This document shows, in pieces, positions 10,453 to 18,805 of a stretch of DNA of 64,000 bases (position 1 is its first letter; every line of letters begins with the position of its first letter). Under the pieces are notes generated by a model that was not told the DNA's origin, ran no database searches, and saw nothing but the letters and a program-made list of their open reading frames with translations. The stretch is from Burkholderia seminalis DSM 23518 (GTDB lineage: Bacteria; Pseudomonadota; Gammaproteobacteria; Burkholderiales; Burkholderiaceae). The position numbers were made by a program, and so were the translations under genes. Location: the NCBI RefSeq assembly GCF_902832885.1, contig NZ_CADFDK010000006.1, positions 434,001 through 498,000 on the forward strand, read 5' to 3'.

Positions 10453-13249
10453 ACGCAATCTCGACCGGCTGGTAGCGCATCGGCAGACGGACGTCGGCCG
10501 CCGTTTCGAAACGGAGAACCGTTCCGTCGTGCCGTGCATCGATCGGTCGGCCCGCGATGCGCACACGGCAGCGCTGCGCGTCGGCAAGCTCGACGAACGG
10601 CTGGTAGTAGCCGCCGAACTCGAACGACATCCCGTCGGCGGTACGGTGGAAGTGCCGGACGAATCCGTTCGCTTGCGCGATGTACGGTGTCCCGCCCGGG
10701 CCATGCGATTGCGCTCCGCCGCGCAGTCCGCTCTCCGTGGCGCGCTCGAACACGACACGTGCGGCGCCGTCGGCAATATGGATATAGAGGCCGTCCGGGC
10801 CGGGCGCATAACCTGTCACGCCCTGCGATGCACGCAGGTCCGGCACGTCGTTGCGCGGCCAGTGCAACTCGCGCACGTCGCCGTTGCCGCGCACGACCCA
10901 TGCGCCGCCGGCCATTTCACGCGCGACCGCGAAATCGCGCCAGTCCAGCACCTTGTGCGTGTAATCGGTGATGTAGACGGGCAGCACCGGCTGCGTCAGC
11001 ACGGTCGAGTAGATCTGATCCAGCGCGCGCAGCGACGCGATCTTCGTGCCGCTGTACATGTGGTAGTACACGTCGATCGGTTTGAAGCGATACGGATGCT
11101 CCGTCATGTCGTAGGTTTCGAGTACCTGCGTGAAACCATAAAACGGGCCCTGCCAGTCGTTCGTGTAAACGTTCTCGTCCTGGTCCGGCGCGTATACCTG
11201 GTACGCGCCCGGCCCTTTGTCGATGCCGAGCGGCGCGATATGGGTCCAGCTGTTCACCGACTTGCGGATGATCGTGTCGCCGCCGTTGATGTTCTGCACG
11301 CCGGCCGCATAGGCCTTGCGCACGGCGATCGCGGGCGGCTCGCAGTCGCCCGGCCATTGCAGCACTTCGGTACGCTTGCCCGGCGGCGCGAGACGCGAGT
11401 CGATGTAGGCGATCGAGCCGGCGATCTCGCGGTCGAGATCGAACGTGTAGCCCGGGATATCCAGCGAGAACGCCGTATCGCCGCCGTTGCCGCGCTCGAC
11501 GTTGTTCCGGTGGTCGACGCGTGCGCCCGTCGTCGCATCGAGGTCGGCCATCTGGAACGGATGCGAGTAGGTGTGCGAACCGATCTGCACCCACGGCAGC
11601 GCGAACATCTGCCGCGCGAGCGCCTCGAGGCGCGGCGACAGTTTCGGATACAGGCCTGTCGGCCCCACTTCGCCTTCGATGACCGACAACGTCATCGGCA
11701 CTTTGTAGCGCGTGAAGATACGTCGATAGAGTGCGTCTCCCGAATAATCGGCACCGGGGAATTCCGCGCGCGACGCATAGCCGTCGCCGTCGACGTGCGT
11801 CATGAACAGGCGGCGGCCGTTCTCCGTCGTGACGCTCGGCGACGGCATCCGCACGAGACGCAGCGCGTCGGTCACGAACGAGATCGGCTGGATCGCCCAA
11901 CGCGTCTGCCCGATGCCGTTCAGCGAAACGACCGTGTACGGACTCAGCGTATAGCCGCCCCACGGCGTGATCGCGGCCGCGTCGATGTTCGTGCCGGCCG
12001 CCGCGAGCCGCAACAGCACGCGGCTGCGCGAGCCGACCCGCATCCCGACGAGATCGCGCGCATCCGGCCTCGGATCGATCTCGAAGTGCATCATCGGATC
12101 GCGCGTCACGACGCTGAGCGGCGCCGTGAACGGGCCGGGCACCGGCTGCAGGTCGAGTGCCGCGCCCTCTTCCTGCGCGGCGTCGAAACCGAACTGTCCC
12201 ATGAAGGCGACCGGCACGTGATCCGCGATGCGCGCATCGATCCAGCGCCGCCATCTCGCCGGGTCGGCGGGCTCCGCGCCTTCGATCCAGGCGACGACGC
12301 CCGCGTAACGGTCCGGTGTGATATCGGCCGGCAGCGGCGCGTCGAGATCCGCGTATTCGACGTCGTAGCCGAGATAGTTGAGCGGCATCGCGAGGTCGCG
12401 CACGCCGCGCGTTTCGTCCACCGGCGTATCCGCGTCGCGGTTCTGCACGATCAGCACCTTGCGAGGCAGCACTTCGATCGCACCGATGCCGACGACGTCA
12501 CGGCCGGCGTCCGTCACGTACGGCGTCACGCCGGTCGCGACGACCTGCGCGGCCGTCGCGCGTGCACATGCACGGTCGGTGCGCTCGCAGATCTCGATCG
12601 ACAACACCGGCACGTGCGTCTCACGCATGAAAATCCGTGCCGCGTCGACGCGTGCGGCACGGTCTGCAGCGGCGACGTCGCGTACCGTACCCATATCGTC
12701 GCCGTCCACGAAACCGCGTACCAGCGGCGGACCGAGTACCGCGTAAAGCACATTCGCATGCGATTGCGCCGCACGCAGCGCATCGTGGCCGCCGACGATC
12801 AGCCGCGCGTCGGGATAGGCCGCATGAATTGCCTCACTCGATGCGATCGCCTCCGGCGTGTCGAGCAGGAAGCCGCGATAACCGCGCGCCCACAGCGGCT
12901 CGATGCGCTGCGAGACAAACGCAGCCGGCCCAAGGGCCGAGCCCGACGCGTCATGCGGTACGTGCGCGATCCAAACGGTGTGCGCGAGCGGGTGCGTTGC
13001 CGGATCGAAGCCTCGGGCCGGATCGAGCACCACCGCGTCGAACGCTTGCAGCAACGCCTCGGGCGGCTGCGCGCCGTCGAAAAACGCGACGTTCGCATGC
13101 AGCGCGCCTGACGAGGATGGAACTGCCGGGGTATCGGCCGCCATGACGTGCAGCGAAACGAACGCAAGCGCCGCGCTGCACAAGATCGCGGCCACGCTGC
13201 CGCGGACAGCGAGCACGGAGGCCGCGCTTGCTCTGGGTGGGTGATTCAA
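10442..13249 (-). CDS. pelA: Pel polysaccharide deacetylase/hydrolase PelA
   Basis: Periplasmic bifunctional enzyme that partly deacetylates Pel and also cleaves it. The frame opens at 13390, but the best fit is a TTG at 13249, which places a signal peptide (VAAILCSAALAFVSLHVMA) near the N-terminus and gives 935 aa, close to the 948 aa of the Pseudomonas protein; a GTG a few codons later is also possible. An N-terminal glycoside-hydrolase-like domain (about 60-300) is followed by a deacetylase domain with the metal motif residues in THVDGDGY (about residue 483) and GSHTYSHPF (about residue 560). The stop overlaps pelB. No lesion seen. Confidence 0.92.
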   Translation of the reverse strand: MNHPPRASAASVLAVRGSVAAILCSAALAFVSLHVMAADTPAVPSSSGALHANVAFFDGAQPPEALLQAFDAVVLDPARGFDPATHPLAHTVWIAHVPHDASGSALGPAAFVSQRIEPLWARGYRGFLLDTPEAIASSEAIHAAYPDARLIVGGHDALRAAQSHANVLYAVLGPPLVRGFVDGDDMGTVRDVAAADRAARVDAARIFMRETHVPVLSIEICERTDRACARATAAQVVATGVTPYVTDAGRDVVGIGAIEVLPRKVLIVQNRDADTPVDETRGVRDLAMPLNYLGYDVEYADLDAPLPADITPDRYAGVVAWIEGAEPADPARWRRWIDARIADHVPVAFMGQFGFDAAQEEGAALDLQPVPGPFTAPLSVVTRDPMMHFEIDPRPDARDLVGMRVGSRSRVLLRLAAAGTNIDAAAITPWGGYTLSPYTVVSLNGIGQTRWAIQPISFVTDALRLVRMPSPSVTTENGRRLFMTHVDGDGYASRAEFPGADYSGDALYRRIFTRYKVPMTLSVIEGEVGPTGLYPKLSPRLEALARQMFALPWVQIGSHTYSHPFQMADLDATTGARVDHRNNVERGNGGDTAFSLDIPGYTFDLDREIAGSIAYIDSRLAPPGKRTEVLQWPGDCEPPAIAVRKAYAAGVQNINGGDTIIRKSVNSWTHIAPLGIDKGPGAYQVYAPDQDENVYTNDWQGPFYGFTQVLETYDMTEHPYRFKPIDVYYHMYSGTKIASLRALDQIYSTVLTQPVLPVYITDYTHKVLDWRDFAVAREMAGGAWVVRGNGDVRELHWPRNDVPDLRASQGVTGYAPGPDGLYIHIADGAARVVFERATESGLRGGAQSHGPGGTPYIAQANGFVRHFHRTADGMSFEFGGYYQPFVELADAQRCRVRIAGRPIDARHDGTVLRFETAADVRLPMRYQPVEIACDR

Positions 13250-13313
13250 TTCGTGTCGTTCCGGACGTAAAGCAATGCCGGCACACGCCGCCCCGGCACA
13301 GCACAGGTAAGAC

Positions 13314-13784
13314 CTAGCGGATGGTGTCGAAAGTCGACAGACGTCCGTCCATCTGCACGCGGCCGTCGCGCTCCATCGGAGCACGTGCATGCAGCAACCA
13401 CGATGAAGTGGAGGTCGTTTGCGTACTCATCGTTTGCCGACGCCCATGCCTGCGAGGGCCCGCGTCCGCGATACGCGGCATCTGCAAGCGCGTGGAGATT
13501 CTGAAACCGGCGGCCTTGTCGGCAGCCAGTACGAGGGCGGCTTGAAGTGCGCCCATGCCGTGTATGTCCGAGCAATATTCGAAGCAATCCGTGCTCTCGG
13601 CCTTCGCCCCGGACGGCACCACCTCGCCTCGATAGGCGACGAAAAAACAGCACGTGATTGCCAGCACACACAAGACCCGCACCGCAAATGGCTGCAAGCG
13701 CAGCGCATTGCAGCCATTGATCGCGGAAGAGCCGATGAAACTAGCGACAAGCATCAACCCGGATGCTTTTTCCGACTTGGCCAT
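13314..13784 (-). CDS. Hypothetical protein at the head of the pel operon
   Basis: 156 aa, starting MAKSEKASGLMLVASFIG, with an N-terminal hydrophobic segment and a second one (VRVLCVLAITCCFFVAY, about residues 35-51), then a polar tail. A GGGGA element lies about 13 bases before the ATG. It ends 64 bases upstream of the pelA start on the same strand, so it would be the first gene of the transcript. I do not recognise the family. The C-terminal third is Arg/Ser-rich and less protein-like, so the true end or even the reality of the gene is uncertain. If real it is a small membrane protein linked to Pel regulation or assembly by position only. Confidence 0.45.
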   Translation of the reverse strand: MAKSEKASGLMLVASFIGSSAINGCNALRLQPFAVRVLCVLAITCCFFVAYRGEVVPSGAKAESTDCFEYCSDIHGMGALQAALVLAADKAAGFRISTRLQMPRIADAGPRRHGRRQTMSTQTTSTSSWLLHARAPMERDGRVQMDGRLSTFDTIR

Positions 13785-14322
13785 ACTTATTATTTCCCCG
13801 TTTGTTCTTCTTTTTTAAATTACCATGCCCATTGATAAATTTTATGTTCTTACATAAATTTATGTTTTGATGCGACATCGTAAAGACGACGAAGGCATTT
13901 CGACGGACATTCGCGACGAGATCGGATGACGCCGTTGCCCAATCGAACCGGAGCCACATACCGAGATCGAAATCACCGGCGGAGTTCCTGGATTATCCCG
14001 GCCCAAGATGACCTGCGTATGGCATTCGACTCCCTCGATACGTCGCAACAGGCGTGACGCGCACCATGGCCGCACACGTTTGCAGCGCCGCGCTGCCATG
14101 GGTACCGATTGCTTTGAATACCGAATTCGATTGCCTTACAGCCTGCCTTTTTAACCGCGATTTATCCACGCCGCGGCACATGCGGCGGGCGTGCCTACGC
14201 GCGAGCACGCCAGCATTCGCTTCGATCGATAAAATCGCCGATCGGGCGCGACCTGGCCATCTCGTCATCGCGTATCGGGCATATCGATGCCGCTGGCGGC
14301 CCTCGGCATCACCGCGGCAACG
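13785..14322. other. Intergenic region upstream of pel
   Basis: 538 bases without a convincing gene. The part next to the pel operon (13785-13870) is strikingly AT-rich for this genome and carries palindromes (listed separately), consistent with the pel promoter. The rest (13870-14322) has weak open frames in several directions but none with a recognisable protein, signal or start site. Confidence 0.6.
13836..13866 (-). promoter_or_regulatory. AT-rich palindromes in the likely pel promoter
   Basis: A perfect 14-base palindrome ACATAAATTTATGT lies at 13852-13865. Next to it, at about 13836-13848, is an imperfect copy (ATAAATTTTATGT). Both are in the only strongly AT-rich stretch upstream of the pel genes, about 55-80 bases before the first ATG. 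Such tandem palindromes suggest an operator, but the regulator is unknown and no consensus -35/-10 pair is convincing. Confidence 0.4.
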
Positions 14323-14685
14323 CTACCGGCCGACGCGGTCGGCCCAGCCCCGGTAGAGCGCGCGGTACTTGAGCACGAGCTTGTCGTATTTGCCGTACGC
14401 GCCGCAGCCGTCCGGCTTCATCCCGTTCCAGATCTTGACGTCGTACCCCGAGGCCTGCCGGGTCTGGAGCCCGAACAGCAGGTAGTCGGTCGCGCGGCGC
14501 AGGACGCCGCCCACCCTCTTGATGGAGATCAGCATGTGCATGACGTTCTTGCCGTCGCTCACCGGCGTCACGCACCGGAGCAGCTTGTACTTGACGTCTC
14601 CGTCCAGCGCGACGGTCATCACGCACCCGCCGGGGTAGCCGTCGAAGTGCAGGTTCATCCGTGACATGTTCAGGCCCAGCGCGCG
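14323..14685 (-). pseudogene. prnD: 3' fragment of a prnD-like aminopyrrolnitrin oxygenase gene
   Basis: An open frame starting at 14817 becomes suddenly recognisable from about 14685: RALGLNMSRMNLHFDGYPGG, then KLLRCVTPVSDGKNVMHMLI, LLFGLQTRQASGYDVKIWNG and YDKLVLKYRALYRGW before the stop at 14323. From memory this is nearly identical to the C-terminal third of PrnD, the Rieske oxygenase that performs the last step of pyrrolnitrin synthesis in Burkholderia and Pseudomonas. The Rieske cluster domain and the mononuclear iron ligands lie in the missing N-terminal two thirds, so the fragment cannot be an active oxygenase. No prnA, prnB or prnC sequence is visible next to it. It is best read as a relic left by deletion or transfer. 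Confidence 0.75.
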
Positions 14686-15116
14686 CGTGACCTGCGGCGG
14701 CGACAAAAGATCTCGCATCTTGTGCCGCTCTAACCACATCAACAGCTCTTTGCCAGCGACAGAAGCATTGCCAACGTCGATTGGGAGTCGATTTGCATCG
14801 TGCAACGGCTGTACCAACGTCTCCTACATGGGAGGTGGGGCTATACAGTTGGCAATCGCTTTAACCACATCAGATATCGAGACGTAACCCGGATGTAAAT
14901 GGATTGGTCAAGTTATCAAGATTGTTGAAAAACATGCTGCTTCGGACTGACAGCCGTCGAACCCGATTCGGAGGCATCGATTCCACGAGGATCTACGTAG
15001 ACCGATGTCACTCCCGAATGCCTACACGACGCCTACACAATGACAAAAACGACACGCCATCTTGAAAAACAACCACAACCCATTGAGTTAATTGAATTTA
15101 CAGTAACAATCAATCA
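14686..15116. other. Scar sequence between prnD relic and K+ channel gene
   Basis: The 14686-14817 part continues the prnD frame upstream with unrelated residues (for example KELLMWLERHKMRDL) and the same frame goes on past one TAG to about 14890, so it may be a second gene remnant that I cannot identify. From 14890 to 15116 the sequence is less GC-rich than its surroundings. It contains a 10-base palindrome (TCTACGTAGA at 14992-15001) and a short direct repeat GCCTACAC, but no gene, tRNA or insertion-sequence end that I can support. Confidence 0.4.
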
Positions 15117-16211
15117 TCAAACATCCGGATCCGGAATCCGCGCCGACTGAATCACCACCAGCGTATCGCCCGCCTCGATCCGGCACGGCGGATCCTCGTA
15201 GAACGACTGGATCTTCCCGCAGCGATCGAGCCCGACCACGATCGCGCCCGGCACGACGTTCGTCATGCAGCCGATCTCGTGCGGCAGCGCCTCGCGCTCG
15301 ATCAGCGTCGCCCGCCCGCGCGTCGACAGCATGTCGTTGACGAACGGCACGATGTAGCGGCTGTGCACCGCGTCCGCGAGCAGCAGCGCGCCGATCTTCG
15401 TCGACGACACGATCACGTCCGCGCCGGCCTGCCGCAGTTGCCGCTGATACAGGTTCTCCTGGATCCGCACGACGATCTTCGTATCGGGCGCGATGCTGCG
15501 CACCGACAGCGTCAGCAGGATCGCGGTCGGATCGTCGGTCACCGAAATGATCACGGCCTTCGCCGCGCGCACCTGCGCCTGCTGCAGCAGATCCTCATGG
15601 GCGGGATCGCCGAGCAATCCCGTCACGCCGAGCGACGTCGCGGCCTCGAGCGCCTGCTGCTGCGAGTCGATCACGATGATCGTCGCCGGATCGACGCCGC
15701 TTTCCAGCAGCTCGCGCACCGCGATCGACCCCGACAGGCCGTAACCGCACACGACGATGTGATCGGACAGTTGCTTTTGCAGGCGTTTCATGCGGAATTC
15801 CTCGATGACGCGCTGGATCACGAACTGATAGGCCGTGCCCAGGAAAATGAACCAGATGACGATGCGGATCGGCACGATGAAGAACGCATCGAGCAGGCGC
15901 GCCCGCTCGGTGACGGGCACGATGTCGCCGTAGCCGACCGTCGCCACCGTCACCATCGTGAAGTACACGAGATCGGCGACGGTCATCGGCGTGCTCTTGG
16001 TCGAATCGCGCAAGCCGTCGCGATCGAGGTACAGCACGACGAACGCGAGCGTGCACAGCAGCGCGACCGCGCCGATGCGGAACAGCAGCGTGCGCCGCGG
16101 CGACGTCGCGGGACGCGTGAACAGCGTGCGCGCACGCGGCGCCTGCCACGGGTTGCGGGCGCGACGCAGGCGCATGCGCAACGAGCGGCGCTGGTCGGAG
16201 GGCGTTGCCAA
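15117..16211 (-). CDS. Two-TM potassium channel with RCK (TrkA-N/TrkA-C) domains
   Basis: 364 aa. The start is a TTG at 16211, supported by AGGAG eight bases upstream. Two membrane helices (about 45-65 and 105-130) flank a pore with the K+ selectivity filter TVGYGD (near residue 90). A Rossmann-type TrkA-N domain begins at VVCGYGLSGSIAVREL (about residue 150) and a TrkA-C-like domain ends the protein. This is the architecture of MthK/Kch-type channels, gated by ligands binding the RCK domains in the cytoplasm. It stands alone, transcribed away from the gene at 16272. A gating ligand cannot be told from sequence. Confidence 0.9.
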   Translation of the reverse strand: MATPSDQRRSLRMRLRRARNPWQAPRARTLFTRPATSPRRTLLFRIGAVALLCTLAFVVLYLDRDGLRDSTKSTPMTVADLVYFTMVTVATVGYGDIVPVTERARLLDAFFIVPIRIVIWFIFLGTAYQFVIQRVIEEFRMKRLQKQLSDHIVVCGYGLSGSIAVRELLESGVDPATIIVIDSQQQALEAATSLGVTGLLGDPAHEDLLQQAQVRAAKAVIISVTDDPTAILLTLSVRSIAPDTKIVVRIQENLYQRQLRQAGADVIVSSTKIGALLLADAVHSRYIVPFVNDMLSTRGRATLIEREALPHEIGCMTNVVPGAIVVGLDRCGKIQSFYEDPPCRIEAGDTLVVIQSARIPDPDV

Positions 16212-16271
16212 CGGGGATTCTCCTGAAGGATGCGGGCTCGATTCTACGACGGGAACGCGCGCACCCGGCCG

Positions 16272-17606
16272 TCACAGCATGCTGCGCGGCCGCACCATCG
16301 TGCCGTCGACGAAGCGCTGCGCGCGAAACGCCGACAGGTCGAGCGACGGCGCGCCCGTGTCGATCCATTCGGCGAGCAGCCGGCCGACGATCGGCCCCAT
16401 CGCGAAACCGTGCCCGCAGAACCCCGTTGCGATCGCGAGCCCCGCGGGCGTGCCCGGCGCGTCGATCACCGGGATGCCGTCGGGCAGCACGTCGATCAGG
16501 CCGGCCCACGCCTCGACGATCTGCGCATCCTTCAACGCGGGGAAGATCGCCTTGAGCTTCGCGAGCGCGCGCGGCGCATGCGCGCGGTTCGGCTGCGGCT
16601 GCGGATCGCGCGGCTCGATCGGCCCGGCCGCGCCGTTGATGCGTGCAAGCCCATCGCGCCACGCCGCCGCATTCACGTGCAACCGGAATTTGTCGCGCTG
16701 CGACCAGAACTCCGGCCAGAACAGGCTCAACCCGCGCAAATGGCCGAGCGTCAGGTCCACGTCGACCTGCATGTCGTCGGCGAGGTTGATCGCGCCGTTC
16801 TTGCGCTGCCGGATGCCGAGGCCATGCCCCCACACCGTCGCCGCCGACACCGGCGGCACCACGTTGGTGCGCATGCAGGTGCCGCGCACGGCCTGCTGCG
16901 GCAGCCGGATGCCGACGCCGTCGAGCAGCCGGAAGCTGGTCGCGCCAGCCGCGCAGATCACGCGCCGCGTGCGGATCGTGCCGCGCTCGGTCGCGACGCC
17001 GACGACCGCGCCGCCGGCCGTCTCGATCGCCGTCACGCCGCAGCCTTCGAAGAAACGCGCCCCGCCCTCGGTGGCGCGCGCGGCGAACGCGGCGGCCACG
17101 CGACGCGGCTCGGCCTGCCCGTCGGTCGCGGTATACAACCCGCCGAGCGTACGCGCCTGCGGCGAAAGGCCGCTGACGCGTTCGTCGATCTGCGCGCGGG
17201 TGAGCGTGCGCGTGTCGAGCCCGTGCTCACGCGCAATGGCGAGCCACGCGTTGAACGACGACCAGTCCGCTTCGTTGTCCGCAATATAAAGACAGCCGCC
17301 CTGCCGCCATTCGAGATCGAAACCGAGGGTTTCCTCTAACCCTTCCCAGATTCGCATGCCGGCCATCATCAGCGGCACCTCGGCCGACTCGCGGCCCTGC
17401 TGCCGCACGAAGCCCCAGGCGCGTGTCGACTGCTGCCCGGCGATGCGCGACTTGTCGAGCACGACGGCCTTCAACCCGCGCAGGCTCAGGTAATACGCGG
17501 CGGCGCAGCCCATGATGCCGGCGCCGGCGATCACGACGTCGGCTTCGGCCGGAAACGCCGTTTCGGCGCGGGTCAGGGCATCGTGCAGCGGATAGGTTGT
17601 CGTCAT
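16272..17606 (-). CDS. FAD-dependent D-amino-acid-dehydrogenase-like oxidoreductase
   Basis: 444 aa member of the DAO family (glycine oxidase/DadA-like). The dinucleotide-binding motif GAGIMG is at residues 28-33, preceded by a short N-terminal extension, and the C-terminal FAD-contact region reads GFCGHGFAMGPIVG. The family oxidises amines or amino acids with FAD and is usually cytoplasmic or peripherally membrane-bound. It is transcribed divergently from the regulator at 17833 with about 226 bases between them, which suggests that regulator may control it. The substrate is unknown; it lacks the signature needed to call it DadA itself. Confidence 0.82.
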   Translation of the reverse strand: MTTTYPLHDALTRAETAFPAEADVVIAGAGIMGCAAAYYLSLRGLKAVVLDKSRIAGQQSTRAWGFVRQQGRESAEVPLMMAGMRIWEGLEETLGFDLEWRQGGCLYIADNEADWSSFNAWLAIAREHGLDTRTLTRAQIDERVSGLSPQARTLGGLYTATDGQAEPRRVAAAFAARATEGGARFFEGCGVTAIETAGGAVVGVATERGTIRTRRVICAAGATSFRLLDGVGIRLPQQAVRGTCMRTNVVPPVSAATVWGHGLGIRQRKNGAINLADDMQVDVDLTLGHLRGLSLFWPEFWSQRDKFRLHVNAAAWRDGLARINGAAGPIEPRDPQPQPNRAHAPRALAKLKAIFPALKDAQIVEAWAGLIDVLPDGIPVIDAPGTPAGLAIATGFCGHGFAMGPIVGRLLAEWIDTGAPSLDLSAFRAQRFVDGTMVRPRSML

Positions 17607-17832
17607 TGCTTCCTGTCAAGCGTTAATCCATACGAGATGAGGGGGCGCGGCGGTAACGTCGTGACACACCTTTCACACAAACGCACCTTACGCGACACTG
17701 AATGACGACCATTTTGCGGTAAAGTTATCTTTTCCGCGCGTGGCCGGTCGGCTCGCCATTGGACGTCATGAAGACTGTCCGTCGAGACTGCCGCAAGGCG
17801 TCGTTCTGAACGTCACGATCCGTTCCCGTAGC

Positions 17833-18687
17833 ATGACCACTGAAGCAATCACCACGGATTCCCTCGCGGTTGCCGAGCGCGTGCGCGAGCTGATGACCCG
17901 CAACGGCATCGGCAAGCGCCAGCAGACCACCGAGCTGTGCCGCATCCTCGACCTGAGTTTCTCGCAAGGCCATCGCAAACTGCGCGGCAGCAGCCCCTGG
18001 ACGCTCGCACAGATCAAGAAAGTCGCCGAAGCGTACGGCGAACCCGCCGCGCAGCTGTTCGGCGCGCAAACGCTCGACCCCGGCATGGTCGGCGCCTATT
18101 CGCAGGAGGCCGTCCTGTATGCGGGCGTCGCCGAGATTCCGTGCACCGCATGGATCGGCGCGCCGCTCGAGGCCGGTGCGCGCCCCGAGTTCGTCGCGTA
18201 CGAGCAGAACGGCCGCTGGCGCGTGCTGCGCCACACCGGCGTGCTGTATCAAAACGCGTACGACGTGCACAAGATCGAAATCTATCCGCGCCGCGCGGAG
18301 AGCGACAAGCTCGTCGTCGCGGTGATCGACCCCGACCGCGTGAGCGCGACCGAGCTATGCCGCTACCTCGAACGGCAGGGTTTCTCGACGGCCTCGTTCG
18401 ACGGCCTCGCGCCGTTCGTCGACGCGCTGCAGGGCCAGGCGTTCGACGCCGTGCTGACCGAATGGCTGTTCGACGACAGCACGGCCGCCACCGCGATCAA
18501 GGCCGTGCGCACGTCCGACAACCCGGGCGCGCCGATTTTCGTGCTGACGGGCGACCTGCTCACCGGCCGCGCGAGCGAGGCCGACATCAGCGAAGTGATC
18601 CGCGCGTTCGACGTCGTCTGCTACGAAAAACCCGCGCGCATGGCGATTCTCAGCGCCGATCTCGCGAAACGGCTCGCGCGCGGATAA
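17833..18687 (+). CDS. HTH regulator with C-terminal degenerate receiver domain
   Basis: 284 aa from the ATG at 17833 (MTTEAITTDSLAVAE); an upstream in-frame start exists at 17740 but adds no recognisable sequence. Residues about 10-75 look like an XRE-type helix-turn-helix (RQQTTELCRILDLSFSQGHRK). A middle domain of unknown type follows. The C-terminal part from residue 157 resembles a response-regulator receiver: acidic pair D166/D168, Thr239 and Lys266 are in place, but the phospho-acceptor position is Glu210 (VLTEW) instead of Asp. That suggests phosphorylation-independent signalling. Domain order (DNA-binding first, receiver last) is the reverse of normal response regulators. No partner kinase lies nearby. 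Confidence 0.7.
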   Translation: MTTEAITTDSLAVAERVRELMTRNGIGKRQQTTELCRILDLSFSQGHRKLRGSSPWTLAQIKKVAEAYGEPAAQLFGAQTLDPGMVGAYSQEAVLYAGVAEIPCTAWIGAPLEAGARPEFVAYEQNGRWRVLRHTGVLYQNAYDVHKIEIYPRRAESDKLVVAVIDPDRVSATELCRYLERQGFSTASFDGLAPFVDALQGQAFDAVLTEWLFDDSTAATAIKAVRTSDNPGAPIFVLTGDLLTGRASEADISEVIRAFDVVCYEKPARMAILSADLAKRLARG

Positions 18688-18805
18688 CCTCCGCCCGGCC
18701 GCCCTTCGAGCGGCCAACGCACGCGCGGCGCCGCGGGCATGAACAGGTTCATCAGTACAATAGCCGCACCTGTTCACGCCCACGCCGGCATCCGCCGCCC
18801 ACGCC

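Noticed and set aside
13249-13390. Upstream ATG at 13390 as the pelA start
   Set aside because: It would add 47 residues before the signal peptide and overlap the small upstream gene; the TTG at 13249 gives the length and signal position expected of PelA.
14890-15110. Possible tRNA or phage attachment site in the scar next to the prnD relic
   Set aside because: No tRNA cloverleaf, no integrase gene and only a short palindrome and 8-base repeat were found.
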